52,445 bases of DNA from Bacteroidales bacterium (GCA_014800245.1 JAAVGM010000010.1:7249-59693), one strand, 5' to 3'; positions 33,677-43,791 are shown, numbered from the stretch's first letter. The notes: generated from the letters alone by a model not told the origin. Numbers and translations are program-made.

Positions 33677-34978
33677 TTATGCTTGCGCTGCCCCCTTCTT
33701 AGCATCTGCAATCTCTGTCGGAGTGGGAGCTGCCGAATCCGGATTTATTGCAAATACATAGTTCTTGCGTTTGAGTATTGCCCAAATAAGGAGCACACAA
33801 ACCACTGCCCCACTGAAAATAAATTCAAATGTCGGAAGTGTGGAATGAAAGATCTTTCGAGCAGCACTGTCCACAAAGGGAACCATCATTATTGACACAT
33901 AGTTGGCCGAAAGCACATAACCGAAATATTCCACTCCCAGCTTGCGGTTAGGTGCCACATAAGTGGTCTTATTATAGATGATGGGCTGTATGATGCCATA
34001 GCCGAATCCTGTGACAAGCGAAGAAAATACATAAATCCAGAAATTATGAGTAAATCCTATCCCGAAGAGTCCGAGAGCACATAATGCCAGACTTATGAAT
34101 AGAGTATTCTTGCCGAAAAATCGTTTCAACGGAGAAACAAAAGCTCCACATACTGCACACATAAGATAATACATCGCCGTTACGACCCCTACCTCCGTTG
34201 TTGACATTCCGAAGTGTTCCATACAGAAAGGTGCATAATATGATATTGAAGTCGTAGCATATGTAAGGAACATATACAGACATATCAGGCTCACAAGCAT
34301 CCAAGTGGAAGTTTTTCCCTGGAAATGGTATGGAGCTTTGTCGGCAGAAGATCCCTTTTCATCTGCTGTCTCTCCTTCCACAGTATTTAGAATTCGATGT
34401 TTGTTGACATACTTCTGAGTCATGAATGGAAGAAGGGCGAGAGGGATAAGCGGGGTGAGATAGACCACGAAAGCCGCGTGCCAATAATGAGCCGCTACAA
34501 TACCTACGTAGATATTAGCTACAATCACCATAGCGTTAGAGGTCGTGGATTTCAATCCCAAATCCTGTTGACGCGAACGTCCCATGAACCATTCGGAGAT
34601 ATATCCGGCAGCGATTGGAACAACGAGTCCGCATCCCAATCCGACGAGGCAACCCAACACAATCAGGGCGACCATGCTTTCTGCAAAGAAGCATCCTATA
34701 CCCCCGACGAGGAAAGTGATCAGTCCCGTGGCAAGCACCAGAGTCTGTCTTGACGGAGTGGATATCTTCCCGGCAATGATTACTACCGGAATCATAAAGA
34801 GGTTTGGCAGCGACGTAACAAGCTGCGCCTCCATTTCGGAAGAATGGAAAATATCACGCAATTTTCCAAGCATAGGAGAAACTGCCAATCCCGGCATATT
34901 AATAGTCAGCGAGATTGATAAAATAGCAATAAGTGTAATGAGTGGCATCTTGCCATTCCCGGCGTTGACATATTTCAT
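33677..34978 (-). CDS. Major facilitator superfamily transporter
   Basis: 433 residues with about 12 predicted membrane helices and a longer cytosolic loop in the middle (HRILNTVEGETADEKGSSADKAPYHF in pieces, near 190-220), the usual MFS 6+6 layout. Early MPGLAVSPMLGKLRD and a GLGCGLVVPIAAGYISEW segment fit drug:H+ antiporter-1-like or sugar/organic-ion carriers. Substrate cannot be read. It converges with the AlkD-like gene and is preceded by the AGCS gene in the same orientation, with about 180 bp between them. Confidence 0.85.
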   Translation of the reverse strand: MKYVNAGNGKMPLITLIAILSISLTINMPGLAVSPMLGKLRDIFHSSEMEAQLVTSLPNLFMIPVVIIAGKISTPSRQTLVLATGLITFLVGGIGCFFAESMVALIVLGCLVGLGCGLVVPIAAGYISEWFMGRSRQQDLGLKSTTSNAMVIVANIYVGIVAAHYWHAAFVVYLTPLIPLALLPFMTQKYVNKHRILNTVEGETADEKGSSADKAPYHFQGKTSTWMLVSLICLYMFLTYATTSISYYAPFCMEHFGMSTTEVGVVTAMYYLMCAVCGAFVSPLKRFFGKNTLFISLALCALGLFGIGFTHNFWIYVFSSLVTGFGYGIIQPIIYNKTTYVAPNRKLGVEYFGYVLSANYVSIMMVPFVDSAARKIFHSTLPTFEFIFSGAVVCVLLIWAILKRKNYVFAINPDSAAPTPTEIADAKKGAAQA

Positions 34979-35149
34979 AGTATAAAAATTAAAATTTAAC
35001 CTTTCCCTTACCCATCTAATTATATTTAAAACTATTTGTCATTAAAAAAAGTTGAAGGAAGATATCTTATTTCCATTATTTTGTGCAATATTTATAGGCA
35101 TTTAAAAGAAATTATCTTTTCTGTAGCAATAAATTTTAGAGAGACAAAA

Positions 35150-35176
35150 AATGCCGGGATTAAGAATCCCAGCATT
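35150..35176 (-). terminator. Intrinsic terminator overlapping the AGCS stop codon
   Basis: Minus strand: arms 35176-35165 and 35161-35150 (AATGCTGGGATT / AATCCCGGCATT) followed by TTTTTTG. The stop codon (35162-35160) lies in the loop and second arm, so the hairpin starts inside the coding sequence. Confidence 0.85.
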
Positions 35177-36578
35177 CAGTTTCTTTAGCAATCTGTGGTA
35201 TCGTGGAGGAATGGTATACCGGATCCCGACCCTCGCGCAACTGACGGCGATAGTCTTTAAGCAAGATAATCGCGTAACGCCCAAGAAAGAGAATGGCGGC
35301 AAGGTTGCAAAGCGTCATCAACGCCATTGTGATATCTGCAAAACCCCATACAAGATCCAATGAGCAAACAGCACCTAAATATACCATCGCTCCTACAACC
35401 AATCGGTAAATCCGGATTAGAGTGTTATTATTTCGTATAAAACGGATATTAGTCTCTCCGTAATAGTAATTTGCCACTATACTTGTGAAAGCAAAAAAGA
35501 AAATGGCTATGCTCACAAAAATTGATCCATAGTTGTGTCCGCCACCAAGAGCCTCATCAATAGCCTTTTGAGTCAACACTATCCCGTCATGTCCTTCCGC
35601 GTGCATCCCGCTGCAAAGAATGATAAACGCGGTAGCCGAACAGATAAGAAGAGTGTCGGTATATACCCCTAAGGTCTGAATCAGCCCTTGTTTCACGGGA
35701 TGTGTCACAGCCGCTGTGGCAGCCGCATTAGGGGTGGATCCCTCTCCGGCCTCATTGCTGAAAAGACCGCGCTTGATACCCATCGTCATTGCTGCTCCCA
35801 CAGCTCCCCCTGCCGCCTGCCCTATTCCAAAGGCATCATCCACTATCATCTTGAATACGTGAGGAACTCGTTCGATATTCAACCCTACTATCACCACGGC
35901 AAGGATGATATATGCTATGGCCATAATCGGAACTATTATCTCGCTAAAGCGTGATATACTCTTTATACCTCCAAAAATAATGACAAGTGTCAGCACTGTC
36001 AGTATAACAGCCATCCACTCCCGTGGGAAGGAGAAGACTGATTCGTATGCCGAGGCGATGGTATTGGATTGCACCGTATTGAATGCAAAACCGAAGGTGA
36101 GGGTTATCAACACTGCAAATAGCACTGCCCACCATCTTTTGCCTGTTCCCTTCATAATATAATAGGCAGGGCCGCCCATAAAAGACCCCTTCCCTTTCAC
36201 CTTGAACAACTGTGCGAGTGTGGATTCAACAAATGCACTTGCCGCACCTAAAAGTGCAATCATCCACATCCAAAACACTGCTCCCGGTCCGCCGATGGCG
36301 ATCGCGGTGGCCACTCCGGCAAGGTTTCCAGTGCCTACGCGCGACGCAATCGAGAGAGCGAAAGCTTGGAAGGAGGTTACAGATGAATGGCCATCCCGAT
36401 CGGCCTTCGGTTCGGATTTCTTACCTGATTTTACGAGGAGACGACACATCTCCCCTATCATCCGGAATTGGACACCTCGCGTAGCAATGGTGAAAATCAA
36501 GGCGGCAATCAGAAGGGTTGCAACCATCACATAGTCGGTCAGTACGCCGCTAACGGCGTTTACTATCTTTTCAATCAA
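35160..36578 (-). CDS. Sodium:alanine/glycine symporter (AGCS family)
   Basis: 472 residues with about 10-11 membrane helices. Family hallmarks are VTSFQAFALSIASRVGTGNLAGVATAIAIGGPGAVFWMW in pieces near 70-110, GGPAYYIMKG near 137, and MGIKRGLFSNEAGEGSTPNAAATA in pieces near 265-290. It takes up alanine or glycine with Na+. The terminator hairpin overlaps its stop codon. Alanine uptake would suit the alanine economy of the aspT-aspD pair further along, but the link is speculative. Confidence 0.9.
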   Translation of the reverse strand: MIEKIVNAVSGVLTDYVMVATLLIAALIFTIATRGVQFRMIGEMCRLLVKSGKKSEPKADRDGHSSVTSFQAFALSIASRVGTGNLAGVATAIAIGGPGAVFWMWMIALLGAASAFVESTLAQLFKVKGKGSFMGGPAYYIMKGTGKRWWAVLFAVLITLTFGFAFNTVQSNTIASAYESVFSFPREWMAVILTVLTLVIIFGGIKSISRFSEIIVPIMAIAYIILAVVIVGLNIERVPHVFKMIVDDAFGIGQAAGGAVGAAMTMGIKRGLFSNEAGEGSTPNAAATAAVTHPVKQGLIQTLGVYTDTLLICSATAFIILCSGMHAEGHDGIVLTQKAIDEALGGGHNYGSIFVSIAIFFFAFTSIVANYYYGETNIRFIRNNNTLIRIYRLVVGAMVYLGAVCSLDLVWGFADITMALMTLCNLAAILFLGRYAIILLKDYRRQLREGRDPVYHSSTIPQIAKETECWDS

Positions 36579-36807
36579 AATCGAGTGTTCTATTTATGGA
36601 ATTTATGTTTTTCTTCTATATTTGAACGAAATTTAATTGAAAATGTTTTGTTGAGTAAAACTGAATAAAGAAAAATGTCACAAACAATCATTATAATCAA
36701 TACGATATAATTTGACCGTCAATTATCTGATTATTCTCACCATTTTGAGGGTCATAATTAAAAAAATATTTATCTTTGCATTTGATTATTATTAAAATAA
36801 ACCAGAT

Positions 36808-38058
36808 ATGTCTAAACAAAATCTTTTAAGCCTTTTTGTAGGAATCTTATCCATACTGTTTGTGTTGCCATCCTGTCGGGTGAAGAGTCCAAAAGTGAAT
36901 TATCCATATCAGTCCACTAATATTATCCAAAACACAACACGTTTATCACAGAATATGGATAATCTTCCTAAACTTACTCTGGAACAAAAAGAAGCAAATG
37001 AACATCTTCGAAAGTTTGCCTCTTGTCTTATGCTTGAACTCATTAAGAATGACCAAGGAAAGAATATATTGCTATCCCCTTTTGGGATAAGTAGTATCCT
37101 CAATTTACTTGCAAATGGAGCAAATGAGCAAGCAGCACAAGAAATCACAAATAAAATGGGTAGCGATCTTCAAACTCTTAATTCTTTCTTTTATCTCTTT
37201 GGTAGATTGATGCCTGATTGTGACAAGCAGGTTATATTCTCCTCCTCCAACTCAATATGGTTTAATCCAGTTCTTACACCGTCTCAAGCCTTTGCTGACA
37301 CTATTAAAAAATATTTCAATACAGAAGTATTCGTAAGACAGCTTTCTACCAAAAAAACTCAGAAAGAAATAAATAATTGGTGTAAGCTACAAACTCACCA
37401 TATGATACCTACATTCCTCAGTGAGCCTCTTGACGAAAATATTAATATGTTTATTGCAAATGCTATCTTCTTCAATGGTGAATGGACAGTGCCATTCGAC
37501 CGTAAGGACAATACATGGGAAATTTTCAAGTGCTTTTTAAATAATGAAAAGAGGGTGGAAATGATGCATGGAGACGAAGGAATATTTTATTCACGAAAAA
37601 GTAATGGATACCTTATTAGCATTCCGTATGGTAATAAGACATATAAATTCAATATTTTCCTTCCCAACGAAAATATTTCGCTTGAGGAAGTGCTGATGGA
37701 TGGCAAATGTCTAATTTCGACAAAAGATGAGAGATGCAAGGTTATCATGCCAAAGTTTGATCTAACATATGAATTTAAAAATATTGATAAAATTTGTAAA
37801 GAATTAGGAATAGATGCTTTATTTGAAGCCAATGCACTCTCAAAAATTTCACCTAAGTTGAGCTGTGGTAATATTTCACAAAAGGCAAGAATAGAATTGA
37901 ATGAAACTGGTACAAAAGCCAGCGCCATTACAACAGCTGGAGCATTTCAAGAATTTTTACCTCCAACGATAATTGTTAATCGGCCTTTTATTTTCTCGAT
38001 TACGGCAACTGATAATGATATTGTATTATTTATGGGATGCATCTATAATCTCGGATAG
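36808..38058 (+). CDS. Serpin-family lipoprotein, predicted inhibitory
   Basis: 416 residues. A lipoprotein signal ends LPSC with the lipidated cysteine at C23. The serpin fold covers about 60-416: an ILLSPFGISSILNLLANGA helix near 90-108, NAIFFNGEW near 219 and a C-terminal VNRPFIFSI. The hinge GTKASAITTAG (368-378) has small residues as needed for loop insertion, so it is probably inhibitory. From GT to the conserved PP the loop has the same length as alpha-1-antitrypsin, which puts P1 at E382 and P1' at F383. A -7 box TATCTTTG is at 36771-36778. The region is A+T-rich. Confidence 0.88.
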   Translation: MSKQNLLSLFVGILSILFVLPSCRVKSPKVNYPYQSTNIIQNTTRLSQNMDNLPKLTLEQKEANEHLRKFASCLMLELIKNDQGKNILLSPFGISSILNLLANGANEQAAQEITNKMGSDLQTLNSFFYLFGRLMPDCDKQVIFSSSNSIWFNPVLTPSQAFADTIKKYFNTEVFVRQLSTKKTQKEINNWCKLQTHHMIPTFLSEPLDENINMFIANAIFFNGEWTVPFDRKDNTWEIFKCFLNNEKRVEMMHGDEGIFYSRKSNGYLISIPYGNKTYKFNIFLPNENISLEEVLMDGKCLISTKDERCKVIMPKFDLTYEFKNIDKICKELGIDALFEANALSKISPKLSCGNISQKARIELNETGTKASAITTAGAFQEFLPPTIIVNRPFIFSITATDNDIVLFMGCIYNLG

Positions 38059-38094
38059 CTTATAATAATACCGATTTTAATATTTTTCATTGTT

Positions 38095-38125
38095 TTGGTG
38101 AATATCACAATAATGCTTATCTTTG
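38095..38125 (+). promoter_or_regulatory. Promoter of the AAA/PD-(D/E)XK gene
   Basis: TTG at 38095-38097, a 20-bp spacer and TATCTTTG at 38118-38125; start codon 30 bp beyond. Confidence 0.65.
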
Positions 38126-38154
38126 CAAGAAGATAACTCTTATATCCTACGAAT

Positions 38155-39717
38155 ATGACCAATAATTCTATAAAATATCCTATTGGAATCCAATCCTTCT
38201 CCAAAATTAGAGAAAATGGATATGCTTATGTCGATAAGACGGCTTGGATTTATAAATTGGTCGAAAAAGGTTCTTCTTACTTCCTCTCCCGCCCTCGACG
38301 CTTTGGAAAGAGTCTGCTTCTTTCCACCCTGCAGGCATATTTCGAGGGAAGAAAAGATTTATTCAAAGGATTGGCAATTGAATCAATGGAGAAGAAATGG
38401 GATTCTTTCCCGGTGATTCTTCTTTCATTTGCCACATATCGTCCTTCCGATCAAAATATTGAGGCTCTTCTCGATAATCGTTGGTCGGAACTGGAATCAA
38501 GATTCGGCAAACTCACCGATACAGTTGACCCTGCCGAACGGTTTAGAAATATTATTCGGGCAGCCCATGATTCAACAGGAAAAAAAGTTGTTATCCTTGT
38601 TGATGAATATGATGCTCCGCTTGTGGCTCATCTTACGGATAAAGAAATTATTCGGGAAAGAGTCAGAGACCTGCTTAAATCCGTATATGTTAATCTTAAG
38701 GATCTGGATCAATATCTTCAATTTGTGATGTTGACAGGCATATCTCGTTTTAGCAAACTTACTATTTTCAGCGGTCTGAATAATTTAAAGGACATTTCAA
38801 TGATCCCTGCTTGGAACGACATTTGCGGAATTACAGAAAATGAACTTATTGAGAATTTCGGCCAAGGGATTGAAGCACTTGGCGAAAACCTTCATACCGA
38901 CTATAACGGAGCCCTGAAACTCTTGAAAGAAAATTATGACGGATATCATTTCACAGAGGATTCAGCCGATATATACAATCCTTTCAGCCTGCTGAACGCA
39001 TTGAGCGACTCGGCAATCGACTCATATTGGTTTCGATCAGCCACTCCTACTTTCCTCGTCAAATACCTCAATGCCTCAAACGGTTCTCTTTCCAAGATTA
39101 TGACTGAAACAGTATCGGCCAGATCTTTGGCTGATATTGAAACATACCGCACTTCTCCTGCTGCATTGTTATTCCAAACCGGCTATTTGACAATAAAGGA
39201 ATACGATTCGAGAAGAAGACGATACACATTAGGAATTCCCAATAAAGAAGTGGAAACCGGCCTTTACTCCGAACTTTTATCTTATAATCTAAGGATAGAT
39301 CAAGATAAAATGGATGGAGATATATGGGAAATCAAAGACTTATTGGAGGCCGGCAAACCTGACGAGGCATTAAAGCATATACGTTCTTTTTTTGCAGGCG
39401 TGCCGGGAAATACCACTGCCAAACACCCGGAAATATTCTATGAGAATAATCTTTTTCTTTTATTTAAGCTAATTGGGATAGATGCACGTGCTGAATGGTG
39501 GACTTCCGATGGGAGAATAGACATACTTCTGGAGATGACTAATTGCATTTATATAATGGAGTTAAAGCTTGATAAAAGCGCTGAAGATGCCATCGAGCAG
39601 ATCAATAGGAAGGATTATGCCCTACCGTGGAAATATGATGGACGCAGAGTGTTCAAAATTGGTATAAATTTCCTTACATCCACACGCAATATCGATAAAT
39701 GGATTATTGAATTTTAA
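38155..39717 (+). CDS. AAA-ATPase-like/PD-(D/E)XK nuclease family protein
   Basis: 520 residues. The N-terminal AAA-like domain (PF09820 type) shows YPIGIQSFSKIRENGYAYVDKT (in pieces, 8-29), RPRRFGKS at 46-53 as the phosphate loop, and VVILVDEYDAPL near 144-155. The C-terminal PD-(D/E)XK nuclease core has GRIDILLE with D456, and MELKLD with E469 and K471. Such paired-domain proteins are very common in Bacteroidales genomes, with no agreed function; mobile-element or defence roles are suggested. It stands between the serpin and a GNAT gene with its own promoter. Confidence 0.85.
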   Translation: MTNNSIKYPIGIQSFSKIRENGYAYVDKTAWIYKLVEKGSSYFLSRPRRFGKSLLLSTLQAYFEGRKDLFKGLAIESMEKKWDSFPVILLSFATYRPSDQNIEALLDNRWSELESRFGKLTDTVDPAERFRNIIRAAHDSTGKKVVILVDEYDAPLVAHLTDKEIIRERVRDLLKSVYVNLKDLDQYLQFVMLTGISRFSKLTIFSGLNNLKDISMIPAWNDICGITENELIENFGQGIEALGENLHTDYNGALKLLKENYDGYHFTEDSADIYNPFSLLNALSDSAIDSYWFRSATPTFLVKYLNASNGSLSKIMTETVSARSLADIETYRTSPAALLFQTGYLTIKEYDSRRRRYTLGIPNKEVETGLYSELLSYNLRIDQDKMDGDIWEIKDLLEAGKPDEALKHIRSFFAGVPGNTTAKHPEIFYENNLFLLFKLIGIDARAEWWTSDGRIDILLEMTNCIYIMELKLDKSAEDAIEQINRKDYALPWKYDGRRVFKIGINFLTSTRNIDKWIIEF

Positions 39718-39738
39718 TATTATTGAATCTTAATTATT

Positions 39739-40314
39739 ATGACTATTAGAAACGCTACAAAAGAAGATGCCTCTCTTATTGCAGATGCTATCTTAGAAGC
39801 TATCGGAGAGGAACTGACAGCCGGGTTGGCAGGAGAAGAACATACTTCTGAAGATGTGCATGATCTTTTCGCATCTCTTGCGGAAAGGGAGGACACCCAA
39901 TATTCCTATCTTAATTCGCGTATCGCAATCACCGAGAATGGAAATCCTATGGGCGTTTGTGTAAGCTATGATGGCGCCGATCTTATACGCATGCGCCGTC
40001 CATTCTTTAAGGAAGCAAACTCTCGGCTTGGATGGGAAATGACTCTTGATGAGATTGATGCGCTCCCCGGCGAAACCGAACCCGATGAATTTTATCTTGA
40101 CACATTAATGACTATCCCGGAATACCGTGGTCAAGGAGTGGCATCAGCCTTAATAAAAGATGCAAAAGAGAAGGCTATCAAAACCGGCAAACCGCTTGGT
40201 CTGCTTTGCGATATCGACAATTCACGTGCCCGCCGTCTCTACGACTCGATCGGATTCCGATGCTGCGGGCTTCGTCCTTTCGCCGGACACGAGATGAATC
40301 ATCTCCAACTTTAA
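39739..40314 (+). CDS. GNAT-family N-acetyltransferase
   Basis: 191 residues. N-terminal TIRNATKEDASLIADAILEA is the usual GNAT beta1-alpha1 entry; motif A is YLDTLMTIPEYRGQGVASALI in pieces (about 118-138, with RGQGVA binding acetyl-CoA pyrophosphate); near the end, NSRARRLYDSIGFRCCG carries the motif B pattern. Acetylated substrate unknown. It follows the AAA/PD-(D/E)XK gene by 21 bp on the same strand. Confidence 0.85.
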   Translation: MTIRNATKEDASLIADAILEAIGEELTAGLAGEEHTSEDVHDLFASLAEREDTQYSYLNSRIAITENGNPMGVCVSYDGADLIRMRRPFFKEANSRLGWEMTLDEIDALPGETEPDEFYLDTLMTIPEYRGQGVASALIKDAKEKAIKTGKPLGLLCDIDNSRARRLYDSIGFRCCGLRPFAGHEMNHLQL

Positions 40315-40397
40315 GAATACATCCTATACAAATACAAAGAACCTAAATAATCCGGGGCACGTTATATAGCATATAGATACTATGAATTACAAATCTA

Positions 40398-42104
40398 ATG
40401 CCTATGGATTGGTTAATACAAATCTGTCGCGATAATCCCGCCATCCCATTGTTCTTTACAATCGGACTCGGATTCTATATCGGGCGACTAAAATTCAAAG
40501 GTTTCTCTTTAGGAACCGTCACCTCCGTTCTTTTAGTCGGAGTAATTGTGGGTCAGATGAATATTCCTATCCCCGGACCCATCAAGAATGTATTCTTTCT
40601 TCTCTTCCTCTTTGCAATCGGTTATAGCGTCGGTCCGCAGTTTTTCCGCTCCCTTAAAGGTTCCGGTTTGAAGCAGGTGCTCTTTGCTGTAGTGGAATGT
40701 CTATTAGTTCTCATCTGCACATGGGGTGCTTGCAAGATTATGGGATATGATGTTGGCGAAACGCTCGGCGTATTCGCAGGATCGCAAACCATCTCCGCCG
40801 CCATCGGCGCGGGAATCGATTCCTTGGGTTCGATCGGAGCATCTCCTGAAAAAGTGAAGGAATGGAGCAACCTCATTCCTGTAGCCTATGCCGTTACCTA
40901 TATCTTCGGCACAATCGGTTCGGCTTGGATCTTGAGTTGGGTGGGTCCGAAGATGCTTGGAGGAATAGATAAAGTGAAAGCCGATACTAAAGCTCTTGAA
41001 AAGGAGATGAATTCCGGCGATCTCGCTCTTGACCCGGCATTCGTCAATGCTAACCGACCGGTGGCATTCCGTGCCTATAAGGTGTCGGATGATTTCTTCT
41101 CCACTTCTCGTTCGATTAGCGAAATAGAGAAATATCTTGCCGACCAGGGGAAACGTCTCTTTGTGGAGCGTGTGCGCCAGAATGGTGAAGTAAAGGAGAT
41201 TTCTGATGAAATTAAGATCTCGAAGGGTGATGAGATTGTTCTTTCAGGTCGCCGGGAGTTTATCATCGGTGATGAACAGTGGATTGGTCCTGAAGTAAAC
41301 GATGCCGAACTTCTTAACTTCCCTGCCGAACAAATCGACGTAATGGTCACCAAGAAAAGTGTTTCGGGTTTGACAGTCGAGGAGGTCAGAAGTCGCAAAT
41401 TCATGTATGGAATCACCATCAAACAAATCAAAAGAGGTACGGTCACTATTCCCGTCTATCCGAAAACTGTGCTCCAGGGAGGCGACCTCCTGACAATCGT
41501 CGGGCTTGAAAGGGAAGTCAAAGAAGCCGCTCCCCAACTTGGTTATTCCGACAAACCCTCCACAGCCACGGATATGATTCTCGTGGGAATGGGTATTGTT
41601 ATCGGTTGCCTCGTTGGTCTGATCACTATCCATGCCGGGAATGTACCTATCAGCCTCTCCACGAGTGGAGGCGCATTGATTGCAGGTCTTGTGTTCGGAT
41701 GGCTCCGTTCTAAACACCCCACCTTCGGACGTATCCCGCCTGCCGCCCTTTGGGTCTTCAATAATGTTGGATTAAATATGTTCATAGCCGTAATCGGTAT
41801 CACTTCTGGTCCAACTTTCATCAGCGGGTTGAAGCAGATAGGATGGCCTATCCTGATTGTAGGAGCCGTAGCCACAACCTTACCTTTGATTCTTAGCATA
41901 ATTATAGGGGCAAAGATATTTAAGTTCCGACCGGCCATCAATCTCGGATGTTGTGCAGGATCAAGAACCACAACCGCTGCTCTTGGTGCAATCCAGGATG
42001 CTTTAGGGAGTACCGTCCCGGCTATGGGTTATACCGTGACATATGCAATAGGCAATACATTGCTCATCTTGATGGGTGTAGCCTTAGTGCTGATCTCGGC
42101 ATAA
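40398..42104 (+). CDS. aspT: Aspartate:alanine antiporter AspT family
   Basis: 568 residues. Two membrane halves of about five helices flank a soluble middle with two TrkA_C-like domains (RLFVERVRQNGEVKE near 250, and GLTVEEVRSRKFMYG near 325), the classic AspT/YidE arrangement. Motifs seen are LFLFAIGYSVGPQFF and AGSQTISAAIGAGID in half one, and GCCAGSRTTTAALGA in half two. It exchanges external aspartate for internal alanine. The next gene is the aspartate decarboxylase, which completes the cycle. A second possible start lies two codons in (MDWLIQ). Confidence 0.93.
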   Translation: MPMDWLIQICRDNPAIPLFFTIGLGFYIGRLKFKGFSLGTVTSVLLVGVIVGQMNIPIPGPIKNVFFLLFLFAIGYSVGPQFFRSLKGSGLKQVLFAVVECLLVLICTWGACKIMGYDVGETLGVFAGSQTISAAIGAGIDSLGSIGASPEKVKEWSNLIPVAYAVTYIFGTIGSAWILSWVGPKMLGGIDKVKADTKALEKEMNSGDLALDPAFVNANRPVAFRAYKVSDDFFSTSRSISEIEKYLADQGKRLFVERVRQNGEVKEISDEIKISKGDEIVLSGRREFIIGDEQWIGPEVNDAELLNFPAEQIDVMVTKKSVSGLTVEEVRSRKFMYGITIKQIKRGTVTIPVYPKTVLQGGDLLTIVGLEREVKEAAPQLGYSDKPSTATDMILVGMGIVIGCLVGLITIHAGNVPISLSTSGGALIAGLVFGWLRSKHPTFGRIPPAALWVFNNVGLNMFIAVIGITSGPTFISGLKQIGWPILIVGAVATTLPLILSIIIGAKIFKFRPAINLGCCAGSRTTTAALGAIQDALGSTVPAMGYTVTYAIGNTLLILMGVALVLISA

Positions 42105-42168
42105 GTCAATATAACAGTTGAGTTAAATACGTTTGCCGGTATCCGGCTTAAATCACTAAAATTATATT

Positions 42169-43791
42169 ATGGAAAATACTGATAAAAAAGAGTTTGAAAA
42201 GAAACTCTCTACAATGAGTCCTTTTGAAATCAAGGGCACCCTCATAGATATGGCGGAAAAAGATTCACGCCGAAGCACCAACACATTCCTGAATGCCGGC
42301 CGAGGCAATCCAAACTGGATTCTCACCTATCCGCGCCGTGCTTTCTTCCTCTTGGGAGAATTTGCCATGGAGGAGGCCGAACGTAATCCTTATGACGCGC
42401 AATGGGGCATCGTGGAATCGCCGGTGCAGGATGGTTGTGCCGATCGATTCAAAGCCTTCCTCGAAAAGCATAAGGATGAGATCGGAGCAAAGGTGCTTAA
42501 TCACTTCTACACTTATGTCACCGAGGAATTGAAAGCTAATCCCGATGAGTTTGTTTTCGAACTCGTGGATGGCATCACCGGCGACCACTACCCCACACCT
42601 CCCCGTATCTTGAAATATACTGAGATAATCACCCACAACTATCTCCGCTGGGCTATGGGCGGAGGCGAGGACAAGACCGAATATGATCTTTTCGCCACGG
42701 AGGGAAGCACGGCAGGAATGTGCTATATGTTTGATTCTCTAAAAGCCAATTTCCTGATGGAGAAAGGTGATAAAATGGCGCTCCTCACCCCCTGTTTCAC
42801 CCCCTATCTTGAAATCCCGGCTCTTGATGAATTCGGATATGATATCGTGTATGTCAGCGCCAACAAGGTGGATAAGAATGGCTATCACGATTGGCAATAC
42901 CCGAAGGAGGAGATCGACAAACTTCGTGATCCGGCTGTCAAGGCAGTATGTATCACCAATCCTTCCAATCCACCAAGCGTTGCGCTTTCAAAGGAGGTGC
43001 TTGATCAGCTTGTGGATGTGGTGAAGAACGACAATCCCGACCTTATGATTATTACAGATGATGTATATGGCACTTTCATCGAAGGATTCCGTTCGCTTAT
43101 GTATGAGCTCCCCTATAATACCATCTGTCTCTATTCCTATTCTAAATATTTCGGAGCTACGGGATGGCGTGTAGCTGCAATGGCTCTCCGCCCCGATAAT
43201 GTATTCGATCATCGTCTGGCTAATCTTCCTGAGGAAAAGAAGGCGTTGCTACGCAAGCGTTATGAGTCGCTTACGCTCGACCCGGATAATCTGAAGTTCA
43301 TCGACCGTCTCGTGGCCGACAGCCGACTTGTGGCCCTCAACCATACAGCCGGACTCTCGACACCCCAGCAGATCCAGATGGCTCTTTTCTCTGCCTTCGC
43401 TTATCTCCACCGCGAGGATATCCAACCTCGTCTGATAGGGATGATACATAAGAGATTCAATAATCTCTGGAACGCTTCGGGTTTCACTCTTCTTCCTGAT
43501 CCTAACCGTGCAGGATATTATAGTGAGATCGATATGATGGTCTGGGCTAAGAAACTCTATGGGGATGATTTCGCGGAGTATCTCAAGAAAAATTATGAGC
43601 CTCTTGATTTTGTGATCCGCTTGGCGGAGGAGACTGCTATCGTGCTGCTTAATGGTGATGGCTTCGACGGTCCTAAATGGTCGGTTCGTGCTTCGCTCGC
43701 CAATCTGAACGATGATGACTATATCAAGATCGGAAAGGCCTTGAATAAGATTCTTTCCGACTACCATGAGGAATATATTAAAAGCAAATAA
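42169..43791 (+). CDS. aspD: Aspartate 4-decarboxylase (bifunctional with aspartate aminotransferase)
   Basis: 540 residues, the length of AspD/AsdA rather than of ordinary aminotransferases. A fold-type I PLP enzyme: the substrate-side NPSNPPSV near 263-270, DDVYGTF near 293-299, and the PLP lysine in YSYSKYFGATGWRV at K326. It converts aspartate to alanine and CO2, using a proton. With AspT this electrogenic exchange yields proton-motive force and alkalinises the cell. It starts 64 bp after aspT and is followed by a terminator. Confidence 0.94.
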   Translation: MENTDKKEFEKKLSTMSPFEIKGTLIDMAEKDSRRSTNTFLNAGRGNPNWILTYPRRAFFLLGEFAMEEAERNPYDAQWGIVESPVQDGCADRFKAFLEKHKDEIGAKVLNHFYTYVTEELKANPDEFVFELVDGITGDHYPTPPRILKYTEIITHNYLRWAMGGGEDKTEYDLFATEGSTAGMCYMFDSLKANFLMEKGDKMALLTPCFTPYLEIPALDEFGYDIVYVSANKVDKNGYHDWQYPKEEIDKLRDPAVKAVCITNPSNPPSVALSKEVLDQLVDVVKNDNPDLMIITDDVYGTFIEGFRSLMYELPYNTICLYSYSKYFGATGWRVAAMALRPDNVFDHRLANLPEEKKALLRKRYESLTLDPDNLKFIDRLVADSRLVALNHTAGLSTPQQIQMALFSAFAYLHREDIQPRLIGMIHKRFNNLWNASGFTLLPDPNRAGYYSEIDMMVWAKKLYGDDFAEYLKKNYEPLDFVIRLAEETAIVLLNGDGFDGPKWSVRASLANLNDDDYIKIGKALNKILSDYHEEYIKSK

